Assembly (NCBI RefSeq): GCF_025499465.1
Contig: NZ_JAIMCA010000001.1
Coordinates: 310,001 to 374,000, forward strand
DNA from: Allobosea sp. BH3
Lineage (GTDB): Bacteria; Pseudomonadota; Alphaproteobacteria; Rhizobiales; Beijerinckiaceae
Length of the DNA stretch: 64,000 nt
Reading direction: 5' to 3'
This document shows, one piece after another, positions 34,764-43,792 of this stretch. The first letter of the stretch is position 1. Each line of letters starts with the position of its first letter. A program made the position numbers and the translations under genes. The notes below the pieces were generated by a model. That model did no database searches and had not been told where the DNA came from. It saw only the letters and a program-made list of their open reading frames with translations.

Positions 34764-35746
34764 CGCGACGGTTGCTGGCCGTGGCGATCGGGCTGCTAGT
34801 GCTGGGTTGCGCCTGCCTCGCAGCGCTGCTGCTCGGCGCGAGGACACTGAGCCTCGATGACTTGCTGGCGACGATGCGAGGCGAGCAGAGCGAAGCCGCC
34901 ATCATCATCCTGCAACTTCGCCTGCCGCGGCTGCTGGTAGGGTTGTCGGTCGGGGCGGCGCTCGGGCTTGCAGGGGCCATCATCCAATTGATCACGCGCA
35001 ATCCGCTGGGCGATCCCGGCCTGCTCGGCATCAATGCGGGGGCGAGCCTTGCGGTCCTGCTCGCAGCGGCTTGTTTCGAGGCGGTTGAACCGCGCCTGAT
35101 CATCGCGCTCGCGGCCGCGGGTGCGGCTCTGGCGGCGGTCGCGGTTCAGGCGCTGGCGGGCAGGCAAGGTGGCGAGGCTGGCCCGATCCGCCTGGTTCTG
35201 GCCGGCGTTGCGGTCACCGCGTTCTGCATCGGCATCGGCCAGGCTATCGCGCTCTCGGATCCGGACAGGCTTGATCTCGCACGGAACTGGCGGGTGGGCT
35301 CACTATCGGGCGATGGCGGGACGATCCTGCCCGGCATATTGGCCGCAATCGGGGTCGGCGGGGTGCTGGCCCTGCTGCTTGCGCCGGGGCTCGACCTGCT
35401 CGCGCTTGGCGAAGAACGGGCCACCACACTCGGCGCTGCCATCGCCCCGATCCGGATCGGGGCTTTGCTGGCTGTGGTTCTTCTGGCAGGCGGAGCGGTG
35501 GCTGCGGCCGGCCCGATCGCCTTCGTCGGGCTGGCGGCACCCCATATCGCGCGGCGCCTCGGCGAAACGGCGGCGCGGACGCTGCTGCCATTGGCAGCGC
35601 TGATCGGCGCCAGCCTCGTTCTCGTGGCGGATGTGATCGGCCGGATTGCCGCGCCACCGGCGGAAATCCCGGTCGGCATCGTCGCGGGTGTGCTCGGCGC
35701 ACCGCTTCTGTTGCTGCTGGCGCGGCACAGGAGGAACCTCGCGTGA
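34760..35746 (+). CDS. FecCD-family siderophore permease, first subunit
   Basis: 328 residues and about nine helices. Family motifs are RLPRLLVGLSVGAALGLAGA near residue 55 and GPIAFVGLAAPHIAR near 253. The ATG overlaps the binding-protein stop (ATGA); the longer open frame from 34631 reads inside that gene. It pairs with the next protein to make the channel. Confidence 0.9.
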   Translation: MTRRLLAVAIGLLVLGCACLAALLLGARTLSLDDLLATMRGEQSEAAIIILQLRLPRLLVGLSVGAALGLAGAIIQLITRNPLGDPGLLGINAGASLAVLLAAACFEAVEPRLIIALAAAGAALAAVAVQALAGRQGGEAGPIRLVLAGVAVTAFCIGIGQAIALSDPDRLDLARNWRVGSLSGDGGTILPGILAAIGVGGVLALLLAPGLDLLALGEERATTLGAAIAPIRIGALLAVVLLAGGAVAAAGPIAFVGLAAPHIARRLGETAARTLLPLAALIGASLVLVADVIGRIAAPPAEIPVGIVAGVLGAPLLLLLARHRRNLA

Positions 35747-36753
35747 CCCCGGATCGCGGATCGATGTCGGCGCGCAGCCTGGCCTGTCATCTCGGCCTCG
35801 CCATCGGCTGCCTCGGGCTCGCCATCGCCGCACTCGGTCTCGGCAGGACCGCTTTCGCTCCTGCGGCGATCTTGCAGGCGCTGGCCGGCGAGAGCCCGGC
35901 TGCAACTCGTCTCGTCGTCGTCGAATGGCGTCTGCCGCGTGTCGCGGCCGCTCTCTGCGCCGGAGCGGCGCTGGGCATGGCCGGCGCATTGTTCCAGACC
36001 CTGCTCCGTAATCCGCTCGGCAGCCCGGACGTCATCGGCTGCGATGCCGGCGCTTTCTTCGGCGCAATCCTGGCCCTGCTCGCGGGCGGCTCCGTTGCGG
36101 TCGTGGCCGCAGGAGCCTTCAGCGGTGGGCTCGCTGCCGGCCTCCTCGTCTATGTAGCCGCCGGCTCCGCCCGCACCGCACCGTCGCGGCTGATCTTGAT
36201 CGGCATCGCCGTCGGCGCTGGCCTCAGCGCGCTCAATGACTGGCTGATCATGGTCGCGCCGCTCGACACCGCTCTCGTCGCGGCCAGCTGGAGACAGGGC
36301 GCGCTCGCCGGGGTCGATCCGGCGCGGCTCGTCCTGGGAATAGCTCTGCTGGCCCCACTCCTGTTGCTGGGACTTGCCGGCTCGCGCAGCCTGCGCACGC
36401 TGGAACTCGGCGACGACAAGGCTCTTTCCCTCGGCGAGCCTGCGGGACGGTCGCGGTTGCGGCTGGGGCTGCTCGGGCTTGGCCTCACCGCGACAGCGAC
36501 CCTGATCGCAGGCCCTGTCGGCTTCGTCGCATTGATCGCGCCGCAGGCCGCGCGGCGCCTGCTCGGCTCCCCCGGCCTGCCGCTGACAGCCTCGGCCCTG
36601 TTCGGCGCGCTGTTCCTGCTGGCGAGCGACTGCGTGGCCCGCCTTGCATTCGCGCCGCGGGTCTTGCCTGTCGGCGCAGTGACAGCTTGCCTCGGCGGCA
36701 TCTGTTTCGTGCTGCTTCTGCTTGGGATTCGACGCCGGGAGGCTACACCGTGA
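35743..36753 (+). CDS. FecCD-family siderophore permease, second subunit
   Basis: 336 residues starting at a GTG overlapping the previous stop (GTGA); an ATG at 35764 is a possible alternative. Family motifs are WRLPRVAAALCAGAALGMAGA near residue 65 and GPVGFVALIAPQAAR near 263. Heterodimer partner of the first subunit. Confidence 0.9.
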   Translation: MTPDRGSMSARSLACHLGLAIGCLGLAIAALGLGRTAFAPAAILQALAGESPAATRLVVVEWRLPRVAAALCAGAALGMAGALFQTLLRNPLGSPDVIGCDAGAFFGAILALLAGGSVAVVAAGAFSGGLAAGLLVYVAAGSARTAPSRLILIGIAVGAGLSALNDWLIMVAPLDTALVAASWRQGALAGVDPARLVLGIALLAPLLLLGLAGSRSLRTLELGDDKALSLGEPAGRSRLRLGLLGLGLTATATLIAGPVGFVALIAPQAARRLLGSPGLPLTASALFGALFLLASDCVARLAFAPRVLPVGAVTACLGGICFVLLLLGIRRREATP

Positions 36754-37556
36754 CCTCTACAAAGCGTCTGGAGGTGCAGGGTGTTTGGGTACGGCGCGGC
36801 GCGCGAGACATCTTGCGCGGCCTCGACATCGCCTTTCCGGCCGGCAGCTTCACGATCATCGTCGGCCCCAACGCCTGCGGGAAATCCACCCTGCTACGCA
36901 GTCTTGCCCGTCTTCAGGACACCATCCGCGGCACCGTGCTGCTCGAGGGCCGGCCGATCGCATCGTTCGGGCATCGCGAGCGGGCGCGGCTGCTCGGTGT
37001 CCTGCCGCAATCGTCAGAAGCGCCCGAAGGCGTCACGGTGGCGGATCTCGTCGCTCGAGGACGCCATCCCCATACGAGCCTGCTCAGGCCACGTTCATCG
37101 ACGGACTATGCGGCCGTTCGCTCAGCGATGGAGCTCGCAGGTGTGGCCGAGCTCGCCGACAGGCGCCTCGGCGAGCTTTCCGGCGGTCAACGACAGAAGG
37201 CCTGGATCGCCATGGCCCTGGCGCAGGAGACCGAACTCCTGTTGCTCGACGAGCCGACGACATACCTTGATATCGCGCATCAGATCGAGATCATGGAGCT
37301 CTGCCGGCGGTTGCATAGAGCCGGGCGCACGATCGTGGCCGTGCTGCACGATCTGAACCATGCCTGCCGGTACGCGGGCCGGATCGTGGCGATGCGCGAT
37401 GGCGAGATCCTGGCACAGGGACCACCCCAGGACGTCGTGACTGCGGAACTGGTCGAGGCCGTCTTCGGGATTGCCTGCACGATAATCGCGGACCCGGTCA
37501 CAGGGGCACCCATGGTCGTGCCGGGCAGACGGGAAAACGGCGCAGCCGCCGTTTGA
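36750..37556 (+). CDS. Siderophore ABC transporter ATPase (FecE/FhuC-like)
   Basis: 268 residues from a GTG overlapping the permease stop (GTGA). Walker A GPNACGKST at residues 39-47, the signature ELSGGQRQKAWIAMALAQ and Walker B LLLLDEPTTYLD, plus the VLHDLNHACRYAGRIV switch region. It completes a binding protein, two permeases and ATPase set, all overlapping, behind the TonB receptor. Confidence 0.92.
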   Translation: MTSTKRLEVQGVWVRRGARDILRGLDIAFPAGSFTIIVGPNACGKSTLLRSLARLQDTIRGTVLLEGRPIASFGHRERARLLGVLPQSSEAPEGVTVADLVARGRHPHTSLLRPRSSTDYAAVRSAMELAGVAELADRRLGELSGGQRQKAWIAMALAQETELLLLDEPTTYLDIAHQIEIMELCRRLHRAGRTIVAVLHDLNHACRYAGRIVAMRDGEILAQGPPQDVVTAELVEAVFGIACTIIADPVTGAPMVVPGRRENGAAAV

Positions 37557-38124
37557 CCCGACCGCCTGCGCAGCGAATGCCCGCGCCCCGAGACCATTTT
37601 CTCGTCTAGCCTAACCGCGGCTGAGAATGTCCGATTTCAGGCAAGGAGCCAGTGTCCGCTTGTGGCGCTCCGCTGCCTCGGCCCAGTTCGATACGCCACA
37701 GCAAATACCGGAGGTCAACTTCAGATCGGTCCGCGGCAGAACGATCTGGATCAGCTTGACCTCCCGGGCGTGCTCACGGTGGCCGGCGTGTCCTGTTAGG
37801 TCGGATTAACCTAACCGACTGTCCAAAGAACTGGCAGCAGGTCGCAGCCCGCAGTTTGATCGCCGTCGCATGTGCGATTGTCAGGTCGCCCGCTATCGCC
37901 GCCCGGGAGCGAGCTACGTGTGAGCCCAGCCTACCTCAGTGCGCTTTCTCGTGAGTTCTTTCGCGATCGCTGGGGCCAGATCGGTCCGCCCCGCATAGGC
38001 TTAAGGCCCCTAGCAGACGCATTCTCGGAGATGAGTGCGGGCAGGCTGACCTGCATCGCGAGCTCAAACCGAGCCCGTCATCGATAAAAGCCAAAGCTGC
38101 TGGTTGAAATGGAGGGCTATGCGG
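37557..38124. other. Convergent intergenic region without a gene
   Basis: 568 bp between two convergent genes. It holds copy D of the dispersed repeat. It also has two overlapping inverted repeats near 37795-37820 (GTTAGG with CCTAAC, and GTCGG with CCGAC) that could form alternative hairpins. I see no protein-like frame; this may be degraded sequence. Confidence 0.45.
37624..37670. repeat. Dispersed intergenic repeat, copy D (divergent)
   Basis: Contains AATGTCCG, then about 20 bases, TGTCCGCTTGTGGCGCT: the same order of blocks as copies A-C but with more changes. Confidence 0.4.
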
Positions 38125-38811
38125 TCACTCCAGTTTCCAGCCGAGCCGGGCATAGAGGTAACGCTGATAGGTCAGGATATCGACGCGACGCAGGTCTCGG
38201 ACGCGGCCGGGGTCGCGCGTGCGGACCGCCAGCGCGAGTTCCTCCATGATATGCGTCGAGAACTCCATGAAGACGGGCTCATCCGGGACATCAGCGCTCA
38301 GGGCCAGCGCTATGATCGGTGCGTTGCGCACCCGCAGCCGCCGGATCAGTGCCGCCAGCATGGGCGAGCCGCAGCGCTCGGCAATGAAGAAGGACCAATC
38401 CTGGAAGGCGAGCATGTGCTCGCTGACATTGCCTCCACGATAGGCGCGGCGGACCGCTTCCGTGAGACCTTGCAGCGAATGGAAATCCGCCTCCGGCGCA
38501 TGCTGAGCGAAAAGCGCCGCGGCCTCGCCCTCAGTCAGCGAGCGCAGCAGCCAGATGCCATCGCAGACTGTCCGGTCAAGCGGCGGCACCTGGATCACGC
38601 GCGCCGGCGTGATCTCGAGAGCTTCCTCCGCCACCAGAGAGGATACGGCGTCGCGAACGGGCTGCATGCTGGTGCCGAATCCCGTCGCTAGCGAGCGCAG
38701 CGAGAGCTTGGCCCCGGGATAGAGTTCGCCGGCGAGCATCCTCTGGCAAAGCGATTCATACACCTGAACCGACAGGGTGCTGGCGCTCTTTGCGCCATCT
38801 CTCTCGATCAA
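38125..38811 (-). CDS. GntR-family regulator (FCD/FadR subfamily)
   Basis: 228 residues. A GntR winged helix occupies residues 10-75 (VYESLCQRMLAGELYPGAKL, then a recognition helix TSMQPVRDAVSSL). An all-helical FCD effector domain fills residues 85-220. The start is a TTG at 38811 preceded by GGAGGGCGGGG; no ATG is available before the HTH. It is divergent from the aminotransferase operon, and two TGTGATCACA palindromes lie in the shared promoter, the probable operators. Confidence 0.88.
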   Translation of the reverse strand: MIERDGAKSASTLSVQVYESLCQRMLAGELYPGAKLSLRSLATGFGTSMQPVRDAVSSLVAEEALEITPARVIQVPPLDRTVCDGIWLLRSLTEGEAAALFAQHAPEADFHSLQGLTEAVRRAYRGGNVSEHMLAFQDWSFFIAERCGSPMLAALIRRLRVRNAPIIALALSADVPDEPVFMEFSTHIMEELALAVRTRDPGRVRDLRRVDILTYQRYLYARLGWKLE

Positions 38812-38913
38812 GCCCCGCCCTCCAGTTCCAACTCGGGATCAGCTTCTGCCGGAGGATGTCGCAGGCGAGGCCAAACTGTCACGAAAAGGGCTCTCCTTCT
38901 TAGGCTGACGTCA

Positions 38914-38923
38914 TGTGATCACA
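38914..38923. promoter_or_regulatory. GntR operator candidate 1
   Basis: Perfect palindrome TGTGATCACA, 103 bp upstream of the GntR-family gene. The same 10-mer recurs at 39049-39058; both lie in the 260-bp divergent promoter. FadR-subfamily operators often have this short T-GT-AC-A type symmetry. Confidence 0.55.
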
Positions 38924-39047
38924 GACGGCCTGCAGCGCAGCGAACATAAAACAGGCTCTGCATAAATCGCGCCCAATCATCGCATATTTTATCACCCTAC
39001 GCGCGATTGACGGCTTTCGTCATTGCCATATAGTCGCCCCCTGTCAA

Positions 39048-39059
39048 CTGTGATCACAG
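39048..39059. promoter_or_regulatory. GntR operator candidate 2
   Basis: Perfect 12-bp palindrome CTGTGATCACAG ending 13 bp before the aminotransferase start codon. It overlaps the ribosome-binding region, a typical repression position. It is 135 bp centre to centre from candidate 1. Confidence 0.6.
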
Positions 39060-39072
39060 GTAGGTGCATGTC

Positions 39073-40455
39073 ATGAACATCGCCGCACGCCTTTCCAACC
39101 GTCACTCCGACATGCTCCTGCTGCCCTTTTCGAACCTGAAGAAGCTGCGCGAGGATCGACCGCTGGTCTTCACGCGCGGCAAGGGCGTCTTCACATATGA
39201 CGAGGACGGCAAGGACTATATCGAGGCCGTCTCGACCTTCTATTGCGTCGGCCTCGGCTTCAGCGACGATGAGCTGATCGAGGCCGCGATCACGCAGCTT
39301 CGCGCCCTGCCGATGTACCCTTCGGGCATTCACAGGACGGTGCCCGTCGTCATGGAGCTCGCCGAACGCCTGACCCGCGCCGTGCCGATCCCGAATGCTC
39401 ATGTCATGTTCGCGACGACGGGCTCCGAAGCGAATGACCAGCTCGTCAAATTCACCTGGTACGCCAACCGCGTGGCCGGTGAACCGAAGCGGCGCAAGCT
39501 GATTTCGCGGCGCGCGAGCTATCATGGCGGGACCATCTTCACCACGGCGCTGGGCGGCGGCGGCCCCGTTCAGGAGGCGTTCGGCATCCCGACCGACGAC
39601 GTCATCCACGTCACGCATCCGACCTGGCCAGTGGGCGCCCTGCCCGGCGAGACAGAGGATGAATACGCCGACCGCCTTGTCGCCGAGATCCACGACGCCA
39701 TTGAAGAGGCCGGACCGGAGACCGTTGCGGCCTTCATCGCTGAACCGCTTTCCGTCTCCTCCGGCATGTTCCCGCCTCCGCGCGGCTATTTCCAGAAGAT
39801 CAAGGCGCTGCTCGACGGCTACGGCATCCGGATGTACTCCGACGAGGTCGTGACCGGCTTCGGCCGTACCGGCGCGATGTGGGGCTGCCAGAGCTTCGAT
39901 TTCCAGCCGGACTGTCTCAGCACAGCCAAGCAGCTGTCCGGCGCCTACCAGCCGATCTCGGCCGTGGTGATGTCGGACGAATTCTACAGTCGGCTGGAGG
40001 CCGGGTCGGAGGCGGCCGGCATCTTCAATCACGGTTCGACCTATGGCGCGCATCCCGTCGCCGCCGCGGTGGCGCTGAAGGTGCTCGACATTTTCGAGCG
40101 GCGCGACATTCTCGGCCATATCGGCTCCGTTTCGCCCGTCTTCGCGAGGGGGCTCAAGGCGCTCGAAGACCACCCGCTCGTCACGACCACCCGCGCCTTC
40201 GGCCTCGCCGGTGCGATCCAGGTCGCGCTGCCGGGCGCGGGCGACGGTGCCGATGCCGCGCCTTCGCTGGTGCCAGGTGGTATTGCGACGCAGGTCTACG
40301 ACGCAGCGCTCGCCGCCGGAGTGGTCCTGCGACCGCTCAAGGGCTGTCTCGTGCTGTCGCCCCCGCTGATCATCACCGAAGCGGAGCTCGACGAGATGTT
40401 CCGCCGTATACGCGTCGGCCTCGACGCCGTACTCTCCGAGCTGCCGCCCGGCTGA
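39073..40455 (+). CDS. Class III PLP-dependent aminotransferase
   Basis: 460 residues, normal for omega-amino-acid:pyruvate or diamine-type transaminases. The ATG at 39073 has AGGTAGG eight bases upstream; a GTG at 39064 is an alternative. The cofactor-binding pattern is visible: GSEANDQLVKFTWY near residue 118, the SDEVVTGFGRTG motif near 255 and the Schiff-base lysine Lys286 in STAKQLSGAYQP. It should move an amino group from an imported amine or beta/omega-amino acid. Its regulator is the divergent GntR. Confidence 0.88.
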   Translation: MNIAARLSNRHSDMLLLPFSNLKKLREDRPLVFTRGKGVFTYDEDGKDYIEAVSTFYCVGLGFSDDELIEAAITQLRALPMYPSGIHRTVPVVMELAERLTRAVPIPNAHVMFATTGSEANDQLVKFTWYANRVAGEPKRRKLISRRASYHGGTIFTTALGGGGPVQEAFGIPTDDVIHVTHPTWPVGALPGETEDEYADRLVAEIHDAIEEAGPETVAAFIAEPLSVSSGMFPPPRGYFQKIKALLDGYGIRMYSDEVVTGFGRTGAMWGCQSFDFQPDCLSTAKQLSGAYQPISAVVMSDEFYSRLEAGSEAAGIFNHGSTYGAHPVAAAVALKVLDIFERRDILGHIGSVSPVFARGLKALEDHPLVTTTRAFGLAGAIQVALPGAGDGADAAPSLVPGGIATQVYDAALAAGVVLRPLKGCLVLSPPLIITEAELDEMFRRIRVGLDAVLSELPPG

Positions 40456-40514
40456 CCATCGCTGCCGTGTCCGGACGCGGATGCGGCGCGAATCTTGCCT
40501 GACATGACCACCGG

Positions 40515-40535
40515 CCCTCGGCGTGCGACCGAGGG
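40515..40535. other. Intergenic hairpin between the two aminotransferase genes
   Basis: Perfect 7-bp stem (CCCTCGG with CCGAGGG) and 7-base loop in the 128-bp gap. No T-tract follows, so it is not a terminator; it may affect mRNA stability or processing between the two coding regions. Confidence 0.4.
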
Positions 40536-40583
40536 ATGCCGCTGGCTGACCGTGATCCTAAAACCGCGACGAAGGGGTCCAGG

Positions 40584-41525
40584 ATGAACGTCACCGCATC
40601 GATTCCGTCATCGACAGACGCCGCCCGATGGGCGAGCGGCGCAGCCTTCATCGACGGCGCCTATATGCCGATCGCCGAGGCCCGCATCCCGATCACCGAC
40701 TGGGGCTTCCGCCGCTCGGACGTGACCTATGACGTCGTCAGCGTCTGGGACGGGGCCTTCTTCAGGCTCGACGATCATCTCAAGCGCTTCCGCGCCTCGA
40801 TGGAGTCGATGCGACTGATCCCCGCCGAAAGCGACGAGGATATCCGCGCCATCCTGCATCGGCTCGTCTCGCTTGCAGGGCTGCGAGAAGCCTATGTCGC
40901 CATGGACTGCCTGCGCGGCCGCCCCCTCCCCGGCACGCAATACCACCCCAAGAATGCCCGGCCCTATCTCAGCGCCTACGCGATTCCTTATGTCTGGCTG
41001 ATGAAGCCGGAAGTGATCGAGCGCGGCGCTCATATGATCGTCGCCTCGACCCCGCGCATTCCCGAGGCTTCGGTCAACGCCCGCGCCAAGAACTTCCACT
41101 GGGCCGACATGACGGCGGCCCTGTTCGAAGCGGATGAGAAGGGTGCGGACAACCCGATCCTGCTCGATGCCGCCGGCAACGTCACGGAGGGTCCGGGCTA
41201 CAACGTCTTCTGCATCACCGATGGCATTGTATCGACGCCGGACCGCAATGTGCTGGGCGGTATCACGCGCCTCTCCGTCATCGAGCTCTGCGCCGAGCTC
41301 GGCCTGCCCTGCGAGGTCCGGGACGTCCCGCTCGAAGAGCTACGCAACGCCGATGAGATCCTCGTCTCCTCGACCGCAGGCGGCCCGATCGGGGTCAGCC
41401 GCCTCGATGGGCGCATTCTCAATAACGATCGCCCCGGCCCCGTCACCCAGAAGCTGCGCGAGACCTACTGGGCCAAGCGCAAGTCCGGCTGGCACGCCGA
41501 GCCGGTTCGATACGAAGCAGCCTGA
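40584..41525 (+). CDS. Class IV PLP-dependent aminotransferase (branched-chain/D-amino-acid type)
   Basis: 313 residues. Class IV pattern: ITDWGFRRSDVTYDVVSVWDG near residue 35, the PLP lysine Lys169 in NARAKNFHWAD, the NVTEGPGYNVFCI motif near 200 and a TAGGPIGVSRLDG-type end. It could act on branched-chain amino acids, D-amino acids or an aromatic amine. Fourth position in the GntR-linked amino-acid cluster, before a matching importer. The ATG at 40584 follows a purine-rich AAGGGG region. Confidence 0.88.
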   Translation: MNVTASIPSSTDAARWASGAAFIDGAYMPIAEARIPITDWGFRRSDVTYDVVSVWDGAFFRLDDHLKRFRASMESMRLIPAESDEDIRAILHRLVSLAGLREAYVAMDCLRGRPLPGTQYHPKNARPYLSAYAIPYVWLMKPEVIERGAHMIVASTPRIPEASVNARAKNFHWADMTAALFEADEKGADNPILLDAAGNVTEGPGYNVFCITDGIVSTPDRNVLGGITRLSVIELCAELGLPCEVRDVPLEELRNADEILVSSTAGGPIGVSRLDGRILNNDRPGPVTQKLRETYWAKRKSGWHAEPVRYEAA

Positions 41526-41575
41526 CCGTTTCCTCCAGCCCCGAGCCGCCTGACCGCAGAAGAAGGATCGTCACC

Positions 41576-42622
41576 GTGACCAGATCAGACCGGACCCTCT
41601 TCAGAACCATTCTGTCCGCCCTTGGCGCCGCCCTGCTTGGCACTGCCGCCTCCGCCCAGACACTGCCGGCCCCGGGGCCGACGGTGGAAGCCATCAAGAA
41701 GCGCGGCGAGCTCGTCTGTGGCGTCGACAGCGGCATTCCGGGCTTCGCCTATCAGGACTCCAGCGGCGCCTGGAAGGGTTTCGACGTCGACTACTGCCAG
41801 GCACTGGCCGCGGCGGTGCTGGGTGACCCGAAGAAGGTCAAGTATGTCGGCACGACCGCCAAGGTGCGCTTCACGGTGCTGCAGTCGGGCGAGATCGACG
41901 TGCTGATCCGCGACTCGACGTTGACCTTCTCGCGCGACATCGGGCTCGGCCTGACCGAGGTCGGCGTCAATTTCTACGCCGGTCAGGGCTTCATGGTCCG
42001 CAAGAGCCTGAATGTGAAGACCGCGGCCGAGCTGAACGGCGCGACCATATGTATGCTGACCGGCGCGACGCTCGAACTCAACATCGCGGACTTCGCCCGC
42101 TCGAAGGGCACGAAGATCGACTCGCTGCTCTTCGAGAAATCCGAGGAAGCTTTCGCCGCTGCGGAAGCGGGCCGTTGTGACGGCTATTCGGACGATACGG
42201 GCTCGCTCGCCGCGGCCCGCTCCACCATGAAGGTGCCGAACGACTGGATCATCATGCCCGAGGTCATCTCGAAGGAGCCACTCGGCATCCACACGCGCGA
42301 TGGCGACTATCGCTGGTCCGACATCGTCTTCTGGGTCGACACAGCACTCAAGACGGCCGAGGAGTTCGGCATCACCAAGGCCAATGTCGATGAGAAGAAG
42401 AAGTCCGAGGATCCGTTCGTGCGCCGCCTGCTCGGGCTGGAGGGCGATTTCGGCAAGCAGCTCGGCATCGACAATGAAGGCTTCTACAAGGCCATCAAGG
42501 CCGTCGGGAGCTACGGCGAGATCTACGACGCCCATTTCGGGCCCAAGGCGCTCGGCCTGCCGCGCGGCCTGAACAATCTCTGGTCGCAGGGCGGCCTGCA
42601 CTATCCGCTGCCGTTCCGGTGA
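41576..42622 (+). CDS. aapJ: General amino-acid ABC transporter binding protein, AapJ family
   Basis: 348 residues from a GTG with AGAAGGA upstream. Signal peptide residues 1-27 (ending TAASAQ). The AapJ family signature is strong: VKKRGELVCGVDSG-like opening near residue 40, then SGAWKGFDVDYCQALAAAVLGD, the VLIRDSTLTFSRD segment and the SDDTGSLAAARS block. It binds L-amino acids in the periplasm and hands them to the AapQ/AapM-like pair that follows. The ATPase AapP is not encoded here. Confidence 0.9.
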   Translation: MTRSDRTLFRTILSALGAALLGTAASAQTLPAPGPTVEAIKKRGELVCGVDSGIPGFAYQDSSGAWKGFDVDYCQALAAAVLGDPKKVKYVGTTAKVRFTVLQSGEIDVLIRDSTLTFSRDIGLGLTEVGVNFYAGQGFMVRKSLNVKTAAELNGATICMLTGATLELNIADFARSKGTKIDSLLFEKSEEAFAAAEAGRCDGYSDDTGSLAAARSTMKVPNDWIIMPEVISKEPLGIHTRDGDYRWSDIVFWVDTALKTAEEFGITKANVDEKKKSEDPFVRRLLGLEGDFGKQLGIDNEGFYKAIKAVGSYGEIYDAHFGPKALGLPRGLNNLWSQGGLHYPLPFR

Positions 42623-42632
42623 GATCAGCGGC

Positions 42633-43784
42633 ATGGCTCGGATGAAGACCACGTCCGGCAACGCCGCGCTCTGGCCCATGAAACCCGCTCACGCCCTGCT
42701 CTGGCAGGGCGTGGTGGTGGCTTGCGCGCTCACCGTCCTGATCTGGTTCGGACACAATGCGGCGAGCCACCTCGCCCGTCGCAGCATGGAGCTGGACTTC
42801 AGCTTCCTGTGGCGCCCGGCCGGCTTCGCCATGCCATTCCAGATCACCACCTTCAAGCCGACCGACAGCTACGCCATGGCGCTAGTCGCGGCCTTCTCGA
42901 ACACGCTGCTCGTCTCCGCGCTCGGCGTGGTTACGGCGACCATTCTTGGCCTCGCACTCGGGGTGATGCGGCTTTCGAACAGCTGGCTGATGCGCAACGC
43001 CTCGGGCGCCCTCGTCGAGCTGGTCCGCAATACGCCGCAGCTCCTGCAGATCGTGTTCTGGTATGTCGGCGTGCTGCAACTGCTGCCTCAGGCCCGCCAG
43101 AGCCTGTCACTGGGCGGACTGTTCCATCTCAACATCCGCGGCCTGTTCGTGCCATATCCGCTGGCGGGGGATTGGACGACGATACTCGCCCTGCTGCTGG
43201 CGCTAAGCCTCGTCTTGGTGCCGCTGCTGCGCCGCTTCCTGCCGATGCGGCGGCGGGGCACGCGCTGGCTCTGGCTGGTGCCGGCCGTGTTGCTCGTAGT
43301 CCTCGTCGAGAGCCTTTCGGGCTGGAGCGTACCGGCGCTCAAGGGCTTCAACTTCGCAGGCGGCATGGTGATGCCGCCGGAACTGGTAGCGCTCTGGGCG
43401 GGACTCTCGCTCTACAGCGCCGCCTTCATCGCCGAGATCGTCAGGGGCTCGGTCGAAGGTGTCGCCAAGGGCCAGCGTGAGGCCGCCTACAGCCTCGGTT
43501 TGAGGCCCTGGCCGACGCTCCGGCTCGTCGTGCTGCCCCAGGCGCTGCGGGTGATGATCCCGCAGATGACCAACCAATATCTCAACCTCATCAAGAGCTC
43601 CTCGCTCGGCGCGGCCATCGCCTATCCGGAGATCGTCCAGATCTTCGCAGGAACTGTGCTCAACCAGTCCGGCCGGGCGATCGAGGTGATGGTCATCCTC
43701 ATGGGCGTCTTCCTATCGGTCAATCTCCTGGCCTCAGCGGGGCTCGCCCGGCTGAACGCCCGGTTCGCGCTTAAGGAACGCTAG
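42633..43784 (+). CDS. aapQ: General amino-acid ABC transporter permease, AapQ-like
   Basis: 383 residues. Longer than simple His/Glu permeases because of an insertion between early helices (about residues 165-230), as in AapQ. It ends with the family EAA-type loop (GQREAAYSLGLRPWPTLRLVV, near residue 283), followed by QALRVMIPQMTNQY. It is 10 bp after the binding-protein stop. Confidence 0.88.
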   Translation: MARMKTTSGNAALWPMKPAHALLWQGVVVACALTVLIWFGHNAASHLARRSMELDFSFLWRPAGFAMPFQITTFKPTDSYAMALVAAFSNTLLVSALGVVTATILGLALGVMRLSNSWLMRNASGALVELVRNTPQLLQIVFWYVGVLQLLPQARQSLSLGGLFHLNIRGLFVPYPLAGDWTTILALLLALSLVLVPLLRRFLPMRRRGTRWLWLVPAVLLVVLVESLSGWSVPALKGFNFAGGMVMPPELVALWAGLSLYSAAFIAEIVRGSVEGVAKGQREAAYSLGLRPWPTLRLVVLPQALRVMIPQMTNQYLNLIKSSSLGAAIAYPEIVQIFAGTVLNQSGRAIEVMVILMGVFLSVNLLASAGLARLNARFALKER

Positions 43785-43792
43785 GAGCAGCG

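Noticed and set aside
40515..40535. Hairpin as an intrinsic terminator between the aminotransferases
   Set aside because: No T-tract follows and the downstream gene belongs to the same functional cluster.
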